This document shows, piece after piece, positions 1 to 6,943 of a DNA stretch of 22,460 bases. How positions within the stretch are numbered: position 1 is the stretch's first letter; the number at the start of each line of letters is the position of its first letter. Origin of the DNA: a virus. The notes below the pieces were generated by a model. The model made no database searches and was not told where the DNA came from. It was given only the letters and a program-made list of their open reading frames with translations. The DNA lies in the IMG/VR virus record IMGVR_UViG_3300017697_000110, positions 1 through 22,460 of that record; one strand, 5' to 3'. Both the position numbers and the translations under genes were made by a program.

Positions 1-234
1 AATCGTGAGGCTTTGGCAACGGTTGTAGCTTATGTGGTAAAAATGGGCCCACAATGTTATAACGATAAGTCAAGGTATGGAGAAAAACCCTGGTGTCAAG
101 AAAAACAATGGGTTTTAATAGGGCGTTACTCTGGCTCTAGGTTTAAATTGGAGGAAGGTGCAGAGGTTCGCATCATCAATGATGATGAAGTGATTGCCAC
201 CATACTCGATCCAGATGACATAGTGAGTTTATAA
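1..234 (+). CDS. GroES-like co-chaperonin (Cpn10), 5' end outside window
   Basis: The open frame runs from base 1 without a start, so this is the C-terminal 77 residues of a longer protein; the TTG at 13 is more likely an internal Leu codon. The visible part follows the GroES barrel pattern: a strand like TVVAYVVKMGP (GroES: GxVVAVGxG), a loop with PWCQEKQWVLIGRYSGSRFKL (GroES: VGDxVLFxxYSGxxxK), and a final EVRIINDDEVIATI, matching the EYLILxExDILAVI end of the family. The GroEL-binding mobile loop would lie upstream of the window. The expected role is to cap the host GroEL ring and help fold virion proteins, as T4 gp31 does for its capsid protein. Its place directly before scaffold and capsid genes fits. 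The family call is by eye. Confidence 0.62.
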   Translation, partial: NREALATVVAYVVKMGPQCYNDKSRYGEKPWCQEKQWVLIGRYSGSRFKLEEGAEVRIINDDEVIATILDPDDIVSL

Positions 235-1178
235 TGAATGAACAAGAAAACACTCAAACAATTCAGCCAGAGGTTGAAGAGCTAGAGGTACAGGTAGTAG
301 ATCAAGTTGACGAGCAAACAGGACAATCTGTTTCCTCAGATGATGAATTAGAAAATTATACGAAAGGCGTTTCTAAAAGAATCAACAAGCTCAACGAAAG
401 AAATAGAATGGCAGAAGAAAAAGCTGCAAGACTTGAACAAATGCTGGCCCAGAAAGAAATGGAAACAGCAAGCATGTATCAAGTGCAACAACAGACTAGA
501 GATCAGTTGCTTGTTAAAGAAGAAGAGGCACTTGTGGCCAAGGTAAACCAAGCAGATGACTTGTATAAGAAAGCTATACAAGCTGGTGACGCTGAATTGA
601 TAAGCAAAGCTGATACGCTTAAAAGCGATTTAAGTATTCAAAAAGAAAAACTTAAAGTAGCAAAAAGCCAAGCCGAGCAACAAAATTTTCAAAATCCGCA
701 AGCCGTGCAACAGCCAATGCAACAGGCAGTGCAGCAAAATCAAGAAACACCGCCAGCAACCAGAGAGGCAAAAGCCTGGCATGAAAAAAATTCTTGGTAT
801 GGCGATCAATCTGATCCAGATAATTGGCAGGCATCGCAATTTGCATATTTTACGCATTACAATTTAATTAACGAAGGTTATGAGGCAGACTCAGATGAAT
901 ACTATGAGCAGCTTGATAACCGAGTATCAAAAGTTTATCCAGATCTAGTATCTGGGCAAAGTGTCGAGCAATCAGAAGGTAGACCCGCTGTGCAAAGAGT
1001 CGCCTCCACCTCTGTCGGAGGACGACAAAAAACACAAGGCAAAAAGAACGGTGTAACTTTTTCTAAAACGGAAGTTGAGCGTCTCAAAGGATTGAAACCA
1101 CACAATATGTCGGAAGACGCGTGGTTAAAATCTGTTGCTAAAGAAAAACAAAAAATAGCCAACAGGGAGGCAAAATGA
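234..1178 (+). CDS. Capsid scaffolding-like protein
   Basis: This 314-residue protein starts inside the upstream stop (TAATG), implying translational coupling. Residues about 40-165 are rich in Lys, Glu, Gln and Ala with heptad-like spacing, so a long coiled coil is likely, followed by a Gln-rich linker. Residues about 180-240 hold an aromatic segment (AWHEKNSWYGD ... SDEYYEQLDNRVSKVYPDL) resembling the W-N-W-G / SDEYYE-D-R-P pattern of scaffold proteins in marine podoviruses. The basic C-terminus could bind capsid protein. No protease motif is seen. The predicted role is to guide procapsid assembly and leave before or during DNA packaging. Lack of an N-terminal delta domain in the capsid protein downstream fits a separate scaffold. 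Confidence 0.68.
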   Translation: MNEQENTQTIQPEVEELEVQVVDQVDEQTGQSVSSDDELENYTKGVSKRINKLNERNRMAEEKAARLEQMLAQKEMETASMYQVQQQTRDQLLVKEEEALVAKVNQADDLYKKAIQAGDAELISKADTLKSDLSIQKEKLKVAKSQAEQQNFQNPQAVQQPMQQAVQQNQETPPATREAKAWHEKNSWYGDQSDPDNWQASQFAYFTHYNLINEGYEADSDEYYEQLDNRVSKVYPDLVSGQSVEQSEGRPAVQRVASTSVGGRQKTQGKKNGVTFSKTEVERLKGLKPHNMSEDAWLKSVAKEKQKIANREAK

Positions 1179-1648
1179 CCGAAGAACAAGACAACACTAC
1201 CAGAAAATCCCGTGAATCCGAGAATCACGCTAATAACACTCGAAGAAAACCATGGACGCCAGTAAGAAAACTTGAAACTCCAGAACCACCAGAAGGATAC
1301 GAATATCGTTGGATAAGAGAATCCATGTTGGGCCAGGAGGACAGAAGTAACGTAAGCAAAAGATTGCGAGAAGGTTGGGAACTTGTAAGAGGGACTGATT
1401 TACCACAAGAATTTGCATTGCCTACTTTGGACGAAGGAAGACATACTGGCATTGTATATAATGATGGACTACTTTTAGCAAAAATTCCTGTCGAGACGAA
1501 ACAAGAGCGTAATGCTTACTATGAGTCTCAAACGGCTAGAACCAAAGAGGCATTGGACAATAACGCGTTTAATGAATCCAGAAGGGACAGTCGCTATGTA
1601 CAGTATGATGCAAAAAGGGAGTCTAACGTTACTTTTGGGAAAAAGTAA
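1175..1648 (+). CDS. Conserved phage protein between scaffold and head genes, unknown function
   Basis: This 157-residue hydrophilic protein overlaps the scaffold gene stop (ATGA) and has a good ribosome site, GGGAGG at 1165-1170. The N-terminus (1-40) is polar and probably disordered. The middle holds EPPEGYEYRWIRESMLG and then a basic helix ending LREGWELV, followed by GLLLAKIPVE and a C-terminus NVTFGKK. I recall proteins of this layout next to capsid genes in marine phages, but no biochemical function is known to me. It has no signal peptide, membrane segment or catalytic motif. Position suggests a head-assembly or minor head role; this is inference. Confidence 0.7.
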   Translation: MTEEQDNTTRKSRESENHANNTRRKPWTPVRKLETPEPPEGYEYRWIRESMLGQEDRSNVSKRLREGWELVRGTDLPQEFALPTLDEGRHTGIVYNDGLLLAKIPVETKQERNAYYESQTARTKEALDNNAFNESRRDSRYVQYDAKRESNVTFGKK

Positions 1649-1674
1649 CAACCACAACAATAGGAGAATTTTAA

Positions 1675-2262
1675 ATGGCTAATAAAGATAGCGCATTTGG
1701 ATGCAAACCTGTTCGTATGATGGGTGGAGCACCCTATAACGGTGGACAATCACGTTATAGAATTGCAAGTGGAGCTACAACACCTATATTCCAAGGAGAC
1801 TTGGTTACTCAGCTTACAGCTGGGGTTATAGGAAGACACGCCGCGACTGGAACCGTTCCAATTGTCGGAGTGTTTAATGGTGTACGTTACACTGACCCAA
1901 CCACAGGCGAGCAAGTTTTTAAAAACTACTATCCTGGCAGCGTTTCTGCTAGTGATATTTTTGCTTACGTTATTGATGACGCAAACGTCATATTTGAAGT
2001 CCAAGCAGACGATACCTTCCCGGTAGCGGATCTGTTCGGTAACTTTGATGTTGTCGAAGGCTCACCAGTAGGCGACACTAAGTCTGGAAGATCTAATGCA
2101 GAGCTAGACGTAACAACCGGTGCTACGACCGCAACGTTACCGCTCAAGTGTATTGACATCTCCCAGGATCCCGATAACGATGACGTAGCATCATCCAACA
2201 CCAATGTACTATGTGTGATTCAAAACCACATCATGGGACAAAAAGGTGCTGGCTTAGCATAA
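1675..2262 (+). CDS. Probable head decoration / minor head protein
   Basis: The gene encodes 195 residues and has an AGGAG ribosome site about 8 bases before the ATG. It sits between the scaffold-like region and the major capsid gene, the usual place for decoration or cement proteins. The sequence is rich in Gly, Thr, Val and Asp with short alternating hydrophobic stretches, pointing to a beta-rich fold. The N-terminus carries GCKPVRMMGGAPYNGG, a segment I associate with virion proteins of marine phages. No transmembrane or enzyme motif is seen. A capsid-surface role is inferred from position and composition; it could also be an unrelated head-assembly factor. Confidence 0.6.
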   Translation: MANKDSAFGCKPVRMMGGAPYNGGQSRYRIASGATTPIFQGDLVTQLTAGVIGRHAATGTVPIVGVFNGVRYTDPTTGEQVFKNYYPGSVSASDIFAYVIDDANVIFEVQADDTFPVADLFGNFDVVEGSPVGDTKSGRSNAELDVTTGATTATLPLKCIDISQDPDNDDVASSNTNVLCVIQNHIMGQKGAGLA

Positions 2263-2272
2263 GGAGTAAATA

Positions 2273-3190
2273 ATGGCTATATCAAGAGCTCAGCTAGCTA
2301 AAGAGCTAGAACCAGGTCTAAATTCATTATTTGGTCTTAACTATGATGAATACGATCGTGAATACGAAGAAATCTTCTCTATAGAAGATTCAAGTCGCGC
2401 ATTTGAAGAAGAGGTATTAATTACCGGTTTCGGATCTGCGCCTACGAAAACTGAGGGTCAAAGTGTAAACTTCGATCAAGCATCTGAAAGTTTCAGTGCG
2501 CGTTATACCCACGACACAGTGGCGTTAGCGTTTGCTTTAACAGAAGAGGCTATCGAAGATAATCTCTATGACTCTTTAGGAAAAAGATATGTCAAAGCAT
2601 TGGCGAAATCTATGGCTAACACCAAAGAGATCAAAGGTGCGGATGTGTTGAACAACGCTTTCTCATCCAGTTTTACTGGCGGAGATGGTGTTTCTCTAAT
2701 TAACACTGCTCACCCACTTGCTGGTGGTGGAACAGCTGCTAACAGAGCAACAACTATGGCCGACCTTAATGAAACTTCATTAGAGGACGCTTTAATTGAC
2801 ATCTCTACTTTCACAGATGACAAAGGATTAACAATCTCTGTGCAAGCTGACAAACTAATCGTGCCACCACAATTAGTATTTGTTGCTGACAGAATTTTAA
2901 ATTCTAATCAGAGAGTAGGAACATCTGATAATGACTTAAACGCTATTAAGAACACTGGTGTTCTTCCTGGCGGTTATTCAGTAAATCATTATCTAAATGA
3001 TCCGGATGCTTTCTTCATCTTAACTTCTGTAACAGCACAAGGCGAAGGCCTTAAAATGTTCCAAAGAACTGGCATGGAAACTTCCATGGAACCAGACTTC
3101 TCAACTGGAAACATTCGTTACAAAGCTCGTGAAAGATATTCGTTTGGTTTCTCCGATTGGAGAGGCGTATATGGATCACAAGGTGCATAA
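2273..3190 (+). CDS. Major capsid protein (HK97-fold, Mu gpT-like type)
   Basis: This 305-residue protein has a strong ribosome site (AAGGAG, 2261-2266). Residues about 70-125 match the E-loop and spine-helix region of phage major capsid proteins, with ARYTHDTVALAFALTEEAI followed by a long helix through LAKSMANTKEIKGADVLNNAF. Later segments (INTAHPLAGGG; LVFVADRILNSNQRVG; MFQRTGMETSMEPDF; RYSFGFSDWRGVYGS) follow the order of the Mu gpT-like capsid family. The N-terminus lacks a long delta domain or protease, consistent with a separate scaffold gene upstream. It should form the icosahedral shell. A strong terminator 45 bases after the stop suggests this is the last gene of the head transcript. 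Confidence 0.86.
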   Translation: MAISRAQLAKELEPGLNSLFGLNYDEYDREYEEIFSIEDSSRAFEEEVLITGFGSAPTKTEGQSVNFDQASESFSARYTHDTVALAFALTEEAIEDNLYDSLGKRYVKALAKSMANTKEIKGADVLNNAFSSSFTGGDGVSLINTAHPLAGGGTAANRATTMADLNETSLEDALIDISTFTDDKGLTISVQADKLIVPPQLVFVADRILNSNQRVGTSDNDLNAIKNTGVLPGGYSVNHYLNDPDAFFILTSVTAQGEGLKMFQRTGMETSMEPDFSTGNIRYKARERYSFGFSDWRGVYGSQGA

Positions 3191-3235
3191 CTCGAACGTT
3201 TAGAAATACCGTTTATAACTCAAGTATTTCAAATT

Positions 3236-3261
3236 AAGGGCCCTCCAGGGCCCTTTTTTTT
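3236..3261 (+). terminator. Rho-independent terminator after the capsid gene
   Basis: A perfect 6-bp GC stem, GGGCCC (3238-3243) with loop TCCA and GGGCCC (3248-3253), is followed by eight T residues (3254-3261). Two A residues before the stem can pair with the first Ts. It lies 45 bases after the capsid stop and just before a promoter-like site, so it should separate the head block from the accessory cassette. Confidence 0.9.
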
Positions 3262-3296
3262 GGCCTAAATTAATTACAAATTAAGTGTATAAATTG

Positions 3297-3325
3297 TTGT
3301 ACTTTTGTGCATAATTGTGCATAAT
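3297..3325 (+). promoter_or_regulatory. Candidate sigma-70 promoter for the accessory cassette
   Basis: TTGTAC (3297-3302) and CATAAT (3320-3325) are separated by exactly 17 bases, which suits a bacterial housekeeping sigma factor; the -10 box matches 5 of 6 consensus bases but the -35 box only 3. A start near 3332 would give a 5' leader of about 40 bases to the ATG at 3371, with GGAG at 3361-3364 as ribosome site. It lies directly after the terminator. The same layout recurs at 22275-22303. Confidence 0.55.
3305..3325. repeat. Two tandem 11-bp repeats overlapping the promoter
   Basis: TTGTGCATAAT occurs at 3305-3315 and again at 3315-3325, sharing one base, giving a 10-bp period, about one helix turn. 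The second copy contains the putative -10 box. Same-face repeats over a promoter are typical of operator sites for small dimeric repressors; which protein binds is unknown. Confidence 0.5.
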
Positions 3326-3370
3326 AGGTATGTGGGAATTGAAATTAAAAATAAAAAAACGGAGAAAAAT

Positions 3371-3625
3371 ATGACTGTCAATATAATTGAAGAAATCAAC
3401 AAAGCTGGCTTTACAGCTTTCCAACACCCTGGAGAGGGTATCAAGATCAGCTGCGAAGACGGCAAAGACGCTGGGATCTACTACCCAGATGATTGCCCGG
3501 AGTTTGACATCTACGACCAAGATCCCTGGATCAACCCAGAGGTTGTTAAAGTCTGCAAAGACAATGGTTACGAAGTTGACTGGCAAGATCCTGGTACTTT
3601 AACTGTTTACAAGGAGGTGGCGTAA
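3371..3625 (+). CDS. Small acidic protein of unknown function, first gene of accessory cassette
   Basis: I place the start at the ATG at 3371 (84 residues) because it follows GGAG with six-base spacing; a longer frame from 3305 would begin inside the promoter repeats. The protein is acidic and Asp/Tyr/Pro-rich, with segments HPGEGIKIS, GIYYPDDCPEFDIYDQDPW and an ending DWQDPGTLTVYKEVA. No signal peptide, membrane segment or metal site is obvious. It overlaps the next gene by one base (TAATG), preceded by a strong site AAGGAGGTGG at 3611-3620. I do not recognise a characterised family; small proteins of this style occur in phage and plasmid accessory regions. Confidence 0.7.
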   Translation: MTVNIIEEINKAGFTAFQHPGEGIKISCEDGKDAGIYYPDDCPEFDIYDQDPWINPEVVKVCKDNGYEVDWQDPGTLTVYKEVA

Positions 3626-4203
3626 TGACTATGACTAGAGAATTTTATATCCCAAAGGGATCTAAAGAAATAAAGGCTGCAAAAACAGACGCGGTAGCTT
3701 ACGTTGAGGATTGGGAGTGCGGGACCAAGTACACGGCCATGGTGTTCGGCGGCAAGAGATCTAAATATGACAAGTATTACGGTTTCAAAAACAAAGAGGC
3801 CAGAGACAATTATGTGATTAAGTATTTCACAGATCAAGAAAATGCAGCTCTTGCTAAAAAGAAACGTGCTGAACAAGCGAAAACGCAAGCCAAAGAAAAT
3901 CAAGCAAACTACCAAGTGGGTGATATTCTTGTTTCAAGTTGGGGTTACGATCAAACCAACATTGATTATTACCAAGTAATTGAGAGAACAGCTAAAATGG
4001 CCACCATTCAAAAAATTTGCAAAGAGTTTTTAGATTCTGGTTATCCTAGCGAAGATAAAGTGATCCCTCTTAAAGATTCTTTTGTTGGCAAGCCTAAGAA
4101 AAAGAAAATTGGGACTTACGGTATTACGATAAGCAGTTATGAGACTGCAAGTCTTTGGGACGGCAAACCCGACTATGAAACTGCTGCTGGTTGGGGTCAC
4201 TAA
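3625..4203 (+). CDS. Accessory protein with VGDILVSSWGYDQTN domain, unknown function
   Basis: This 192-residue protein is coupled to its neighbours by one-base overlaps on both sides. The N-terminal part (about 20-70) has AYVEDWECGTKYTAMVFGG then KYDKYYGFKNKEAR, followed by a Lys/Ala/Gln-rich helix. The second part begins QVGDILVSSWGYDQTNIDYY (about 97-116), a segment I associate with small accessory proteins of plasmids and phages, and ends SLWDGKPDYETAAGWGH. The VGD-W-Y pattern suggests a small beta barrel, but no catalytic residues are evident. It may modulate host or nucleic-acid processes; that is speculation from its position in a non-structural cassette. Confidence 0.7.
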   Translation: MTMTREFYIPKGSKEIKAAKTDAVAYVEDWECGTKYTAMVFGGKRSKYDKYYGFKNKEARDNYVIKYFTDQENAALAKKKRAEQAKTQAKENQANYQVGDILVSSWGYDQTNIDYYQVIERTAKMATIQKICKEFLDSGYPSEDKVIPLKDSFVGKPKKKKIGTYGITISSYETASLWDGKPDYETAAGWGH

Positions 4204-4676
4204 TGATTAAAAAAATATACCTTGATATGGACGGAGTTTTAGCCGACTTCGTTACAGCTGTTGAGGGCCCCGACTATTTGAACGGGCCCTTACACGGCGA
4301 ACAAACCTATGACGATCGCAAGATCGAGTTTACCAACAAGCGTTTGTTCAGAAATATGCCACCGATGCCAGGCATGTTAGATCTAGTTGCCTATGTCAAA
4401 GGATCTGGTTTGCCCTGGGAGATCTTAACTTGCTCTGGCGAGATCAACAGACCTTTGGTTGTGACTGACAAGATCGCCTGGACCAAACAATATGTAGATC
4501 CGCACGTTGTGGTTACGTCTACACTCAAAGGCAAACACAAAGCAATTTTTGCAAGACCTGGACATGTGTTGGTTGATGACAAGAAATCAAACATTGTGGC
4601 CTGGGAAAATGCCGGCGGCATTGGCATCTTGCATGAAACTCCTGCTGGTACTATCAAAAAATTGCAGTCTCTTTGA
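4203..4676 (+). CDS. HAD-family 5'(3')-deoxyribonucleotidase-like phosphatase
   Basis: Starting at the ATG that overlaps the previous stop (TAATG), the protein is 157 residues; an upstream in-frame TTG at 4191 would add four. All four HAD motifs can be placed: motif I LDMDGVLADF with D8 as likely nucleophile and D10 as acid/base; motif II ILTCSG with T76; motif III a Lys in KGKHKAIFA (K111 or K113); motif IV VLVDDKKSN with D125-D126 for Mg2+. The order and length fit the 5'(3')-deoxyribonucleotidase (NT5C-like) family, which dephosphorylates deoxynucleoside monophosphates. In a phage it could balance nucleotide pools or remove a host signal nucleotide. It closes the accessory cassette. The exact substrate cannot be read from the sequence. 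Confidence 0.8.
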   Translation: MIKKIYLDMDGVLADFVTAVEGPDYLNGPLHGEQTYDDRKIEFTNKRLFRNMPPMPGMLDLVAYVKGSGLPWEILTCSGEINRPLVVTDKIAWTKQYVDPHVVVTSTLKGKHKAIFARPGHVLVDDKKSNIVAWENAGGIGILHETPAGTIKKLQSL

Positions 4677-4780
4677 GTTGCTAAAGTAATTCCTTAGTAG
4701 TATCATTTTCTAAATATATTTAATTAGCTTGATGAGGGCCGGTTTACCGGTTTCCATTAATACAAACAAAGGAGTTCATA
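4677..4780 (+). other. Intergenic region with weak promoter-like and hairpin elements
   Basis: This 104-base AT-rich gap separates the nucleotidase gene from the next virion gene. It contains TATATT-like sequence around 4715-4720 without a well-spaced -35 box, and a small inverted repeat CCGG-TTTA-CCGG (4739-4750) with no real T tract. AAAGGAG before the ATG at 4781 is a good ribosome site. A promoter for the structural block is expected here but cannot be fixed by eye. Confidence 0.4.
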
Positions 4781-5497
4781 ATGGCTAATCCACATTTTCA
4801 AAACCAAATCCAATGGGCGGGTAATACCGTTGCAACAAAGGCAAAAAAAGATCAACCGATGTTTATGCCTTATCCATCCGATCAAACACACTATGGTTAT
4901 TTCAATGACTTTATGGTGTATACAGCGGGTGATTGGACAATCACAACAACCGAGGATGGCACGGGATCCGCAACTGAGGCAATTACTTCTGGTGCTGGTG
5001 GCCAGTTTTTAATTACTAACGCGGCTGGCGATAACGATGCTGACTTTTTTAACTTAAAAGGCGAATCTTTCTTAATTGACGGCACAAAAAGAGCTTTCTT
5101 TTCAGCAAGATGGAAAGTCAGCGATGCAACACAATCTGACATAGTTATGGGTCTGCAAATCACAGACACAACACCATTAGCAGCAAGTGATGGCATCAAC
5201 TTTAGAAAAGATGATGGCGATGCACTGCTTGACTTTGTAGTTGAGAAAGATGCAACTGAAACTTTAACAGCAGGCGTAGCTACTTTGGCAGACGATACGT
5301 TTATTACAACATCGTTTTTCATAGATCCAAACGCAGCATTGGTTTATTACTCAATTAACAACGCAGAGCCAGTTGGAGTGGTCAACACCAATCTTCCAGA
5401 TAACGAAGAGTTGACAGTATCTTTTGGTATTCAAAACGGCGCAGCCGCAGCGAAAACCATGACTATCGATTACGTCACAGCTATCGTAGAGAGATAA
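4781..5497 (+). CDS. Beta-rich virion protein, lectin-like sandwich possible
   Basis: The product has 238 residues, preceded by AAAGGAG. After a short polar N-terminus (MANPHFQNQIQWAGN) it has many alternating hydrophobic/Thr strands, for example GYFNDFMVYTAGDWTIT, KRAFFSARWKVSD and AALVYYSINNAEPVG, ending MTIDYVTAIVER. This pattern suggests a concanavalin-like or jelly-roll beta sandwich of about 200 residues, as found in phage decoration or receptor-contact proteins. I recall similar proteins in marine phage structural modules. No signal peptide or catalytic motif is seen. It could coat the capsid, replace part of a tail fibre, or bind cell-surface glycans; the sequence alone does not decide. 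Confidence 0.65.
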   Translation: MANPHFQNQIQWAGNTVATKAKKDQPMFMPYPSDQTHYGYFNDFMVYTAGDWTITTTEDGTGSATEAITSGAGGQFLITNAAGDNDADFFNLKGESFLIDGTKRAFFSARWKVSDATQSDIVMGLQITDTTPLAASDGINFRKDDGDALLDFVVEKDATETLTAGVATLADDTFITTSFFIDPNAALVYYSINNAEPVGVVNTNLPDNEELTVSFGIQNGAAAAKTMTIDYVTAIVER

Positions 5498-5498
5498 A

Positions 5499-5900
5499 AT
5501 GGCAGACGCAGTAACATCTCAAACAATCCAAGACGGTGAGAAAACCGCCGTCTTGAAATTTACAAATGTTTCGGATGGTACCGGTGAAAGTGCAGTCAAA
5601 AAAGTAGATGTTTCAGCATTAGCTAAAAACAGTGCAGGCCAAACCTGCACCAATGTTTCAGTAGCTAGGATTTATTGGGCCACGCGTGGGATGGGAGTAA
5701 ATCTTGAGTTTGATGCTACAACAAATGTTCTTTTAACTGGGTTACCAGCAGATAGCACAGGTGATGAATACTATGATTTATTTACAGCAATACCCAATAA
5801 TGCGGGATCTGGTGTAACTGGAGACATAGATTTGACCACTGTCGCACATTCGAGCGGTGATACTTATTCAATTATATTGGTTTTGAATAAGAATTATTAA
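5499..5900 (+). CDS. Small conserved virion protein, beta-rich
   Basis: This 133-residue protein starts one base after the previous stop. It contains KFTNVSDGTGESAVKKVDVS near the N-terminus, a central IYWATRGMGVNLEFDATTN and a C-terminal PNNAGSGVTGDIDLTTVAHS region with SGDTYSIILVLNKNY at the end. I associate this set of segments with a family found repeatedly in marine phage virion modules. The composition (Thr, Val, Gly, Asp; no membrane segments) suggests an all-beta fold. Its pairing with the 238-residue gene suggests the two assemble together on the particle surface. Function is not established. Confidence 0.66.
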   Translation: MADAVTSQTIQDGEKTAVLKFTNVSDGTGESAVKKVDVSALAKNSAGQTCTNVSVARIYWATRGMGVNLEFDATTNVLLTGLPADSTGDEYYDLFTAIPNNAGSGVTGDIDLTTVAHSSGDTYSIILVLNKNY

Positions 5901-5903
5901 TGA

Positions 5904-6212
5904 ATGGCAGCAACAAAGCCTAGGAAAAAAACTAATCCTATCAAAAAAACGGTAGGCAAAGGCGGTAATTACCGAAAAACCAAGTCTGGAGCAGGAATGA
6001 CCAAAAAGGGCGTTGCTGCATACAGAAAGGCAAATCCTGGATCTAAGCTGAAAACTGCCGTAACAGGTAAGGTAAAAAAGGGTAGCAAGGCTGCTAAAAG
6101 GCGTAAGTCTTATTGCGCAAGATCTCTTGGGCAGTTAAAGAAAAGCTCTGCTAAAACTAGAAACGATCCTAATTCGAGAATTAGGCAAGCAAGAAGAAGG
6201 TGGAAGTGCTAA
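5904..6212 (+). CDS. Very basic small protein, KSYCAR-type family of unknown function
   Basis: The 102-residue product is about one-third Lys and Arg, with no clear ribosome site, three bases after the previous stop. The N-terminus is a Lys-rich tail; the core reads GMTKKGVAAYRKANPGSKLK, then KGSKAAKRRKSYCARSLGQ, and the protein ends RRRWKC. I recall this core as a domain of unknown function (I believe DUF6321) shared by marine phages and some large eukaryotic viruses; the number is from memory. The charge suggests nucleic-acid binding, perhaps packaged with the genome. The two Cys residues could bind metal or disulphide-link, but this is conjecture. Confidence 0.62.
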   Translation: MAATKPRKKTNPIKKTVGKGGNYRKTKSGAGMTKKGVAAYRKANPGSKLKTAVTGKVKKGSKAAKRRKSYCARSLGQLKKSSAKTRNDPNSRIRQARRRWKC

Positions 6213-6574
6213 TGGCAAAAAAATCATCAACCCCAAGCAACGTAACTAACCCTAGCTTATATTCAAGAGTAAAGTCTGAGGCCAAAAGTAAGTTTGACGT
6301 TTATCCGTCTGCTTACGCTAATGCCTGGCTGGTAAAAACTTATAAAAAACGCGGCGGCGGTTACAAAGGCGCAAAAAAAGCAGAAGGAGGCGAAGTGAGT
6401 AATAAAGATTTAAGACCGGTGCCAACTGGCAATAAAGGCCTAGGTAAACTACCTACCAAAGTTCGTAATAAAATGGGATTTATGAAAAACGGTGGCAGTG
6501 TACAGCTCCAGGCTAGAGGTTGTGGCGCAATTATGAACAGCAAGCGCAAACCTACAAAAGTTCCTAGAAGTTAA
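6212..6574 (+). CDS. Basic small protein with YPSAYANAWLVKTYKKRGG domain
   Basis: The start at 6212 overlaps the previous stop (TAATG) and gives 120 residues; an upstream in-frame GTG at 6200 would add four. Residues about 12-50 (SLYSRVKSEAKSKFDVYPSA followed by YANAWLVKTYKKRGGGYKG) form a compact helical module I have seen in phages and algal viruses with no known function. The remainder is Gly/Lys-rich, with KAEGGEVSNKDLRPVP and a C-terminus GGSVQLQARGCGAIMNSKRK similar to glycine-rich tails of other marine phage proteins. It is the second of four basic genes in a row, which points to a joint role, perhaps binding DNA or other virion proteins. Confidence 0.62.
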   Translation: MAKKSSTPSNVTNPSLYSRVKSEAKSKFDVYPSAYANAWLVKTYKKRGGGYKGAKKAEGGEVSNKDLRPVPTGNKGLGKLPTKVRNKMGFMKNGGSVQLQARGCGAIMNSKRKPTKVPRS

Positions 6575-6578
6575 AATT

Positions 6579-6932
6579 ATGGCCATAAGCAGAAGTAGCA
6601 TTGGCAAATCAATAAGCAAGGGATCTAAACCAAAAGGTGGATTGACCAAGTGGTTTAAAGAAGATTGGGTTGACATAGGATCCAAGAAAAAAGGCGGCGG
6701 CTATGCAAAGTGTGGCAGATCTAAACAAAAAGCAGACGCCAAAAGAAAATACCCAAAATGTGTACCAGCTGCAAAAGCTGCAAGCATGAGCAAATTACAA
6801 ATTAAATCTGCAGTCAGCAGGAAAAGAGCAAAGAAACAAGGGGTAGGCGGCAAGCCTACAAACGTTAAAACTTTTGCCGCTAGAGGTGGTAAGATAATCA
6901 AAAGATCTAACATAGGTCTTTACGGAAGATAA
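6579..6932 (+). CDS. Basic Cys-containing small protein, KWFKEDWVDIG family
   Basis: This 117-residue protein begins with a Ser/Lys/Gly tail, then GGLTKWFKEDWVDIGSKKK, a possible zinc-binding pair CGRSKQ ... KRKYPKCVPAAKA (two Cys about 16-17 residues apart), and helical SKLQIKSAVSRKRAKKQG followed by GGKPTNVKTFAARGGK. I recall this layout as a domain of unknown function (possibly DUF5872) that recurs beside the two genes upstream in marine viruses; the number is from memory. With only two Cys in the core a full zinc finger is not certain. The strong positive charge suggests contact with nucleic acid. Confidence 0.6.
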   Translation: MAISRSSIGKSISKGSKPKGGLTKWFKEDWVDIGSKKKGGGYAKCGRSKQKADAKRKYPKCVPAAKAASMSKLQIKSAVSRKRAKKQGVGGKPTNVKTFAARGGKIIKRSNIGLYGR

Positions 6933-6943
6933 TAGGAGTAATT

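Noticed and set aside
13-15. TTG at 13 as the start of the first gene
   Set aside because: The frame is open from base 1 and the GroES-like pattern requires more residues upstream, so the gene is probably truncated by the window edge.
2273-3190. Fused capsid maturation protease
   Set aside because: The capsid protein has no S49, ClpP or HK97-like protease motif; a protease could lie outside the window.
3387-3602. 71-residue frame inside the small acidic gene
   Set aside because: The 84-residue frame has a proper ribosome site and couples to the next gene; the alternative is Lys/Ser-rich and low in complexity.
4264-4290. Hairpin AGGGCCC ... GGGCCCT inside the nucleotidase gene
   Set aside because: It has a 13-base loop, no T tract and is inside a coding region; similarity to the terminator stem is probably chance.
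4739-4750. CCGG-TTTA-CCGG inverted repeat as a terminator
   Set aside because: Only four base pairs and no T run, so termination is unlikely; kept only as a note in the intergenic entry.
4897-5322. 141-residue open frame on the minus strand
   Set aside because: It lies entirely within the well-supported 238-residue gene and has no ribosome site or known motif; it reflects the Thr/Ala-rich codon use of the plus strand.
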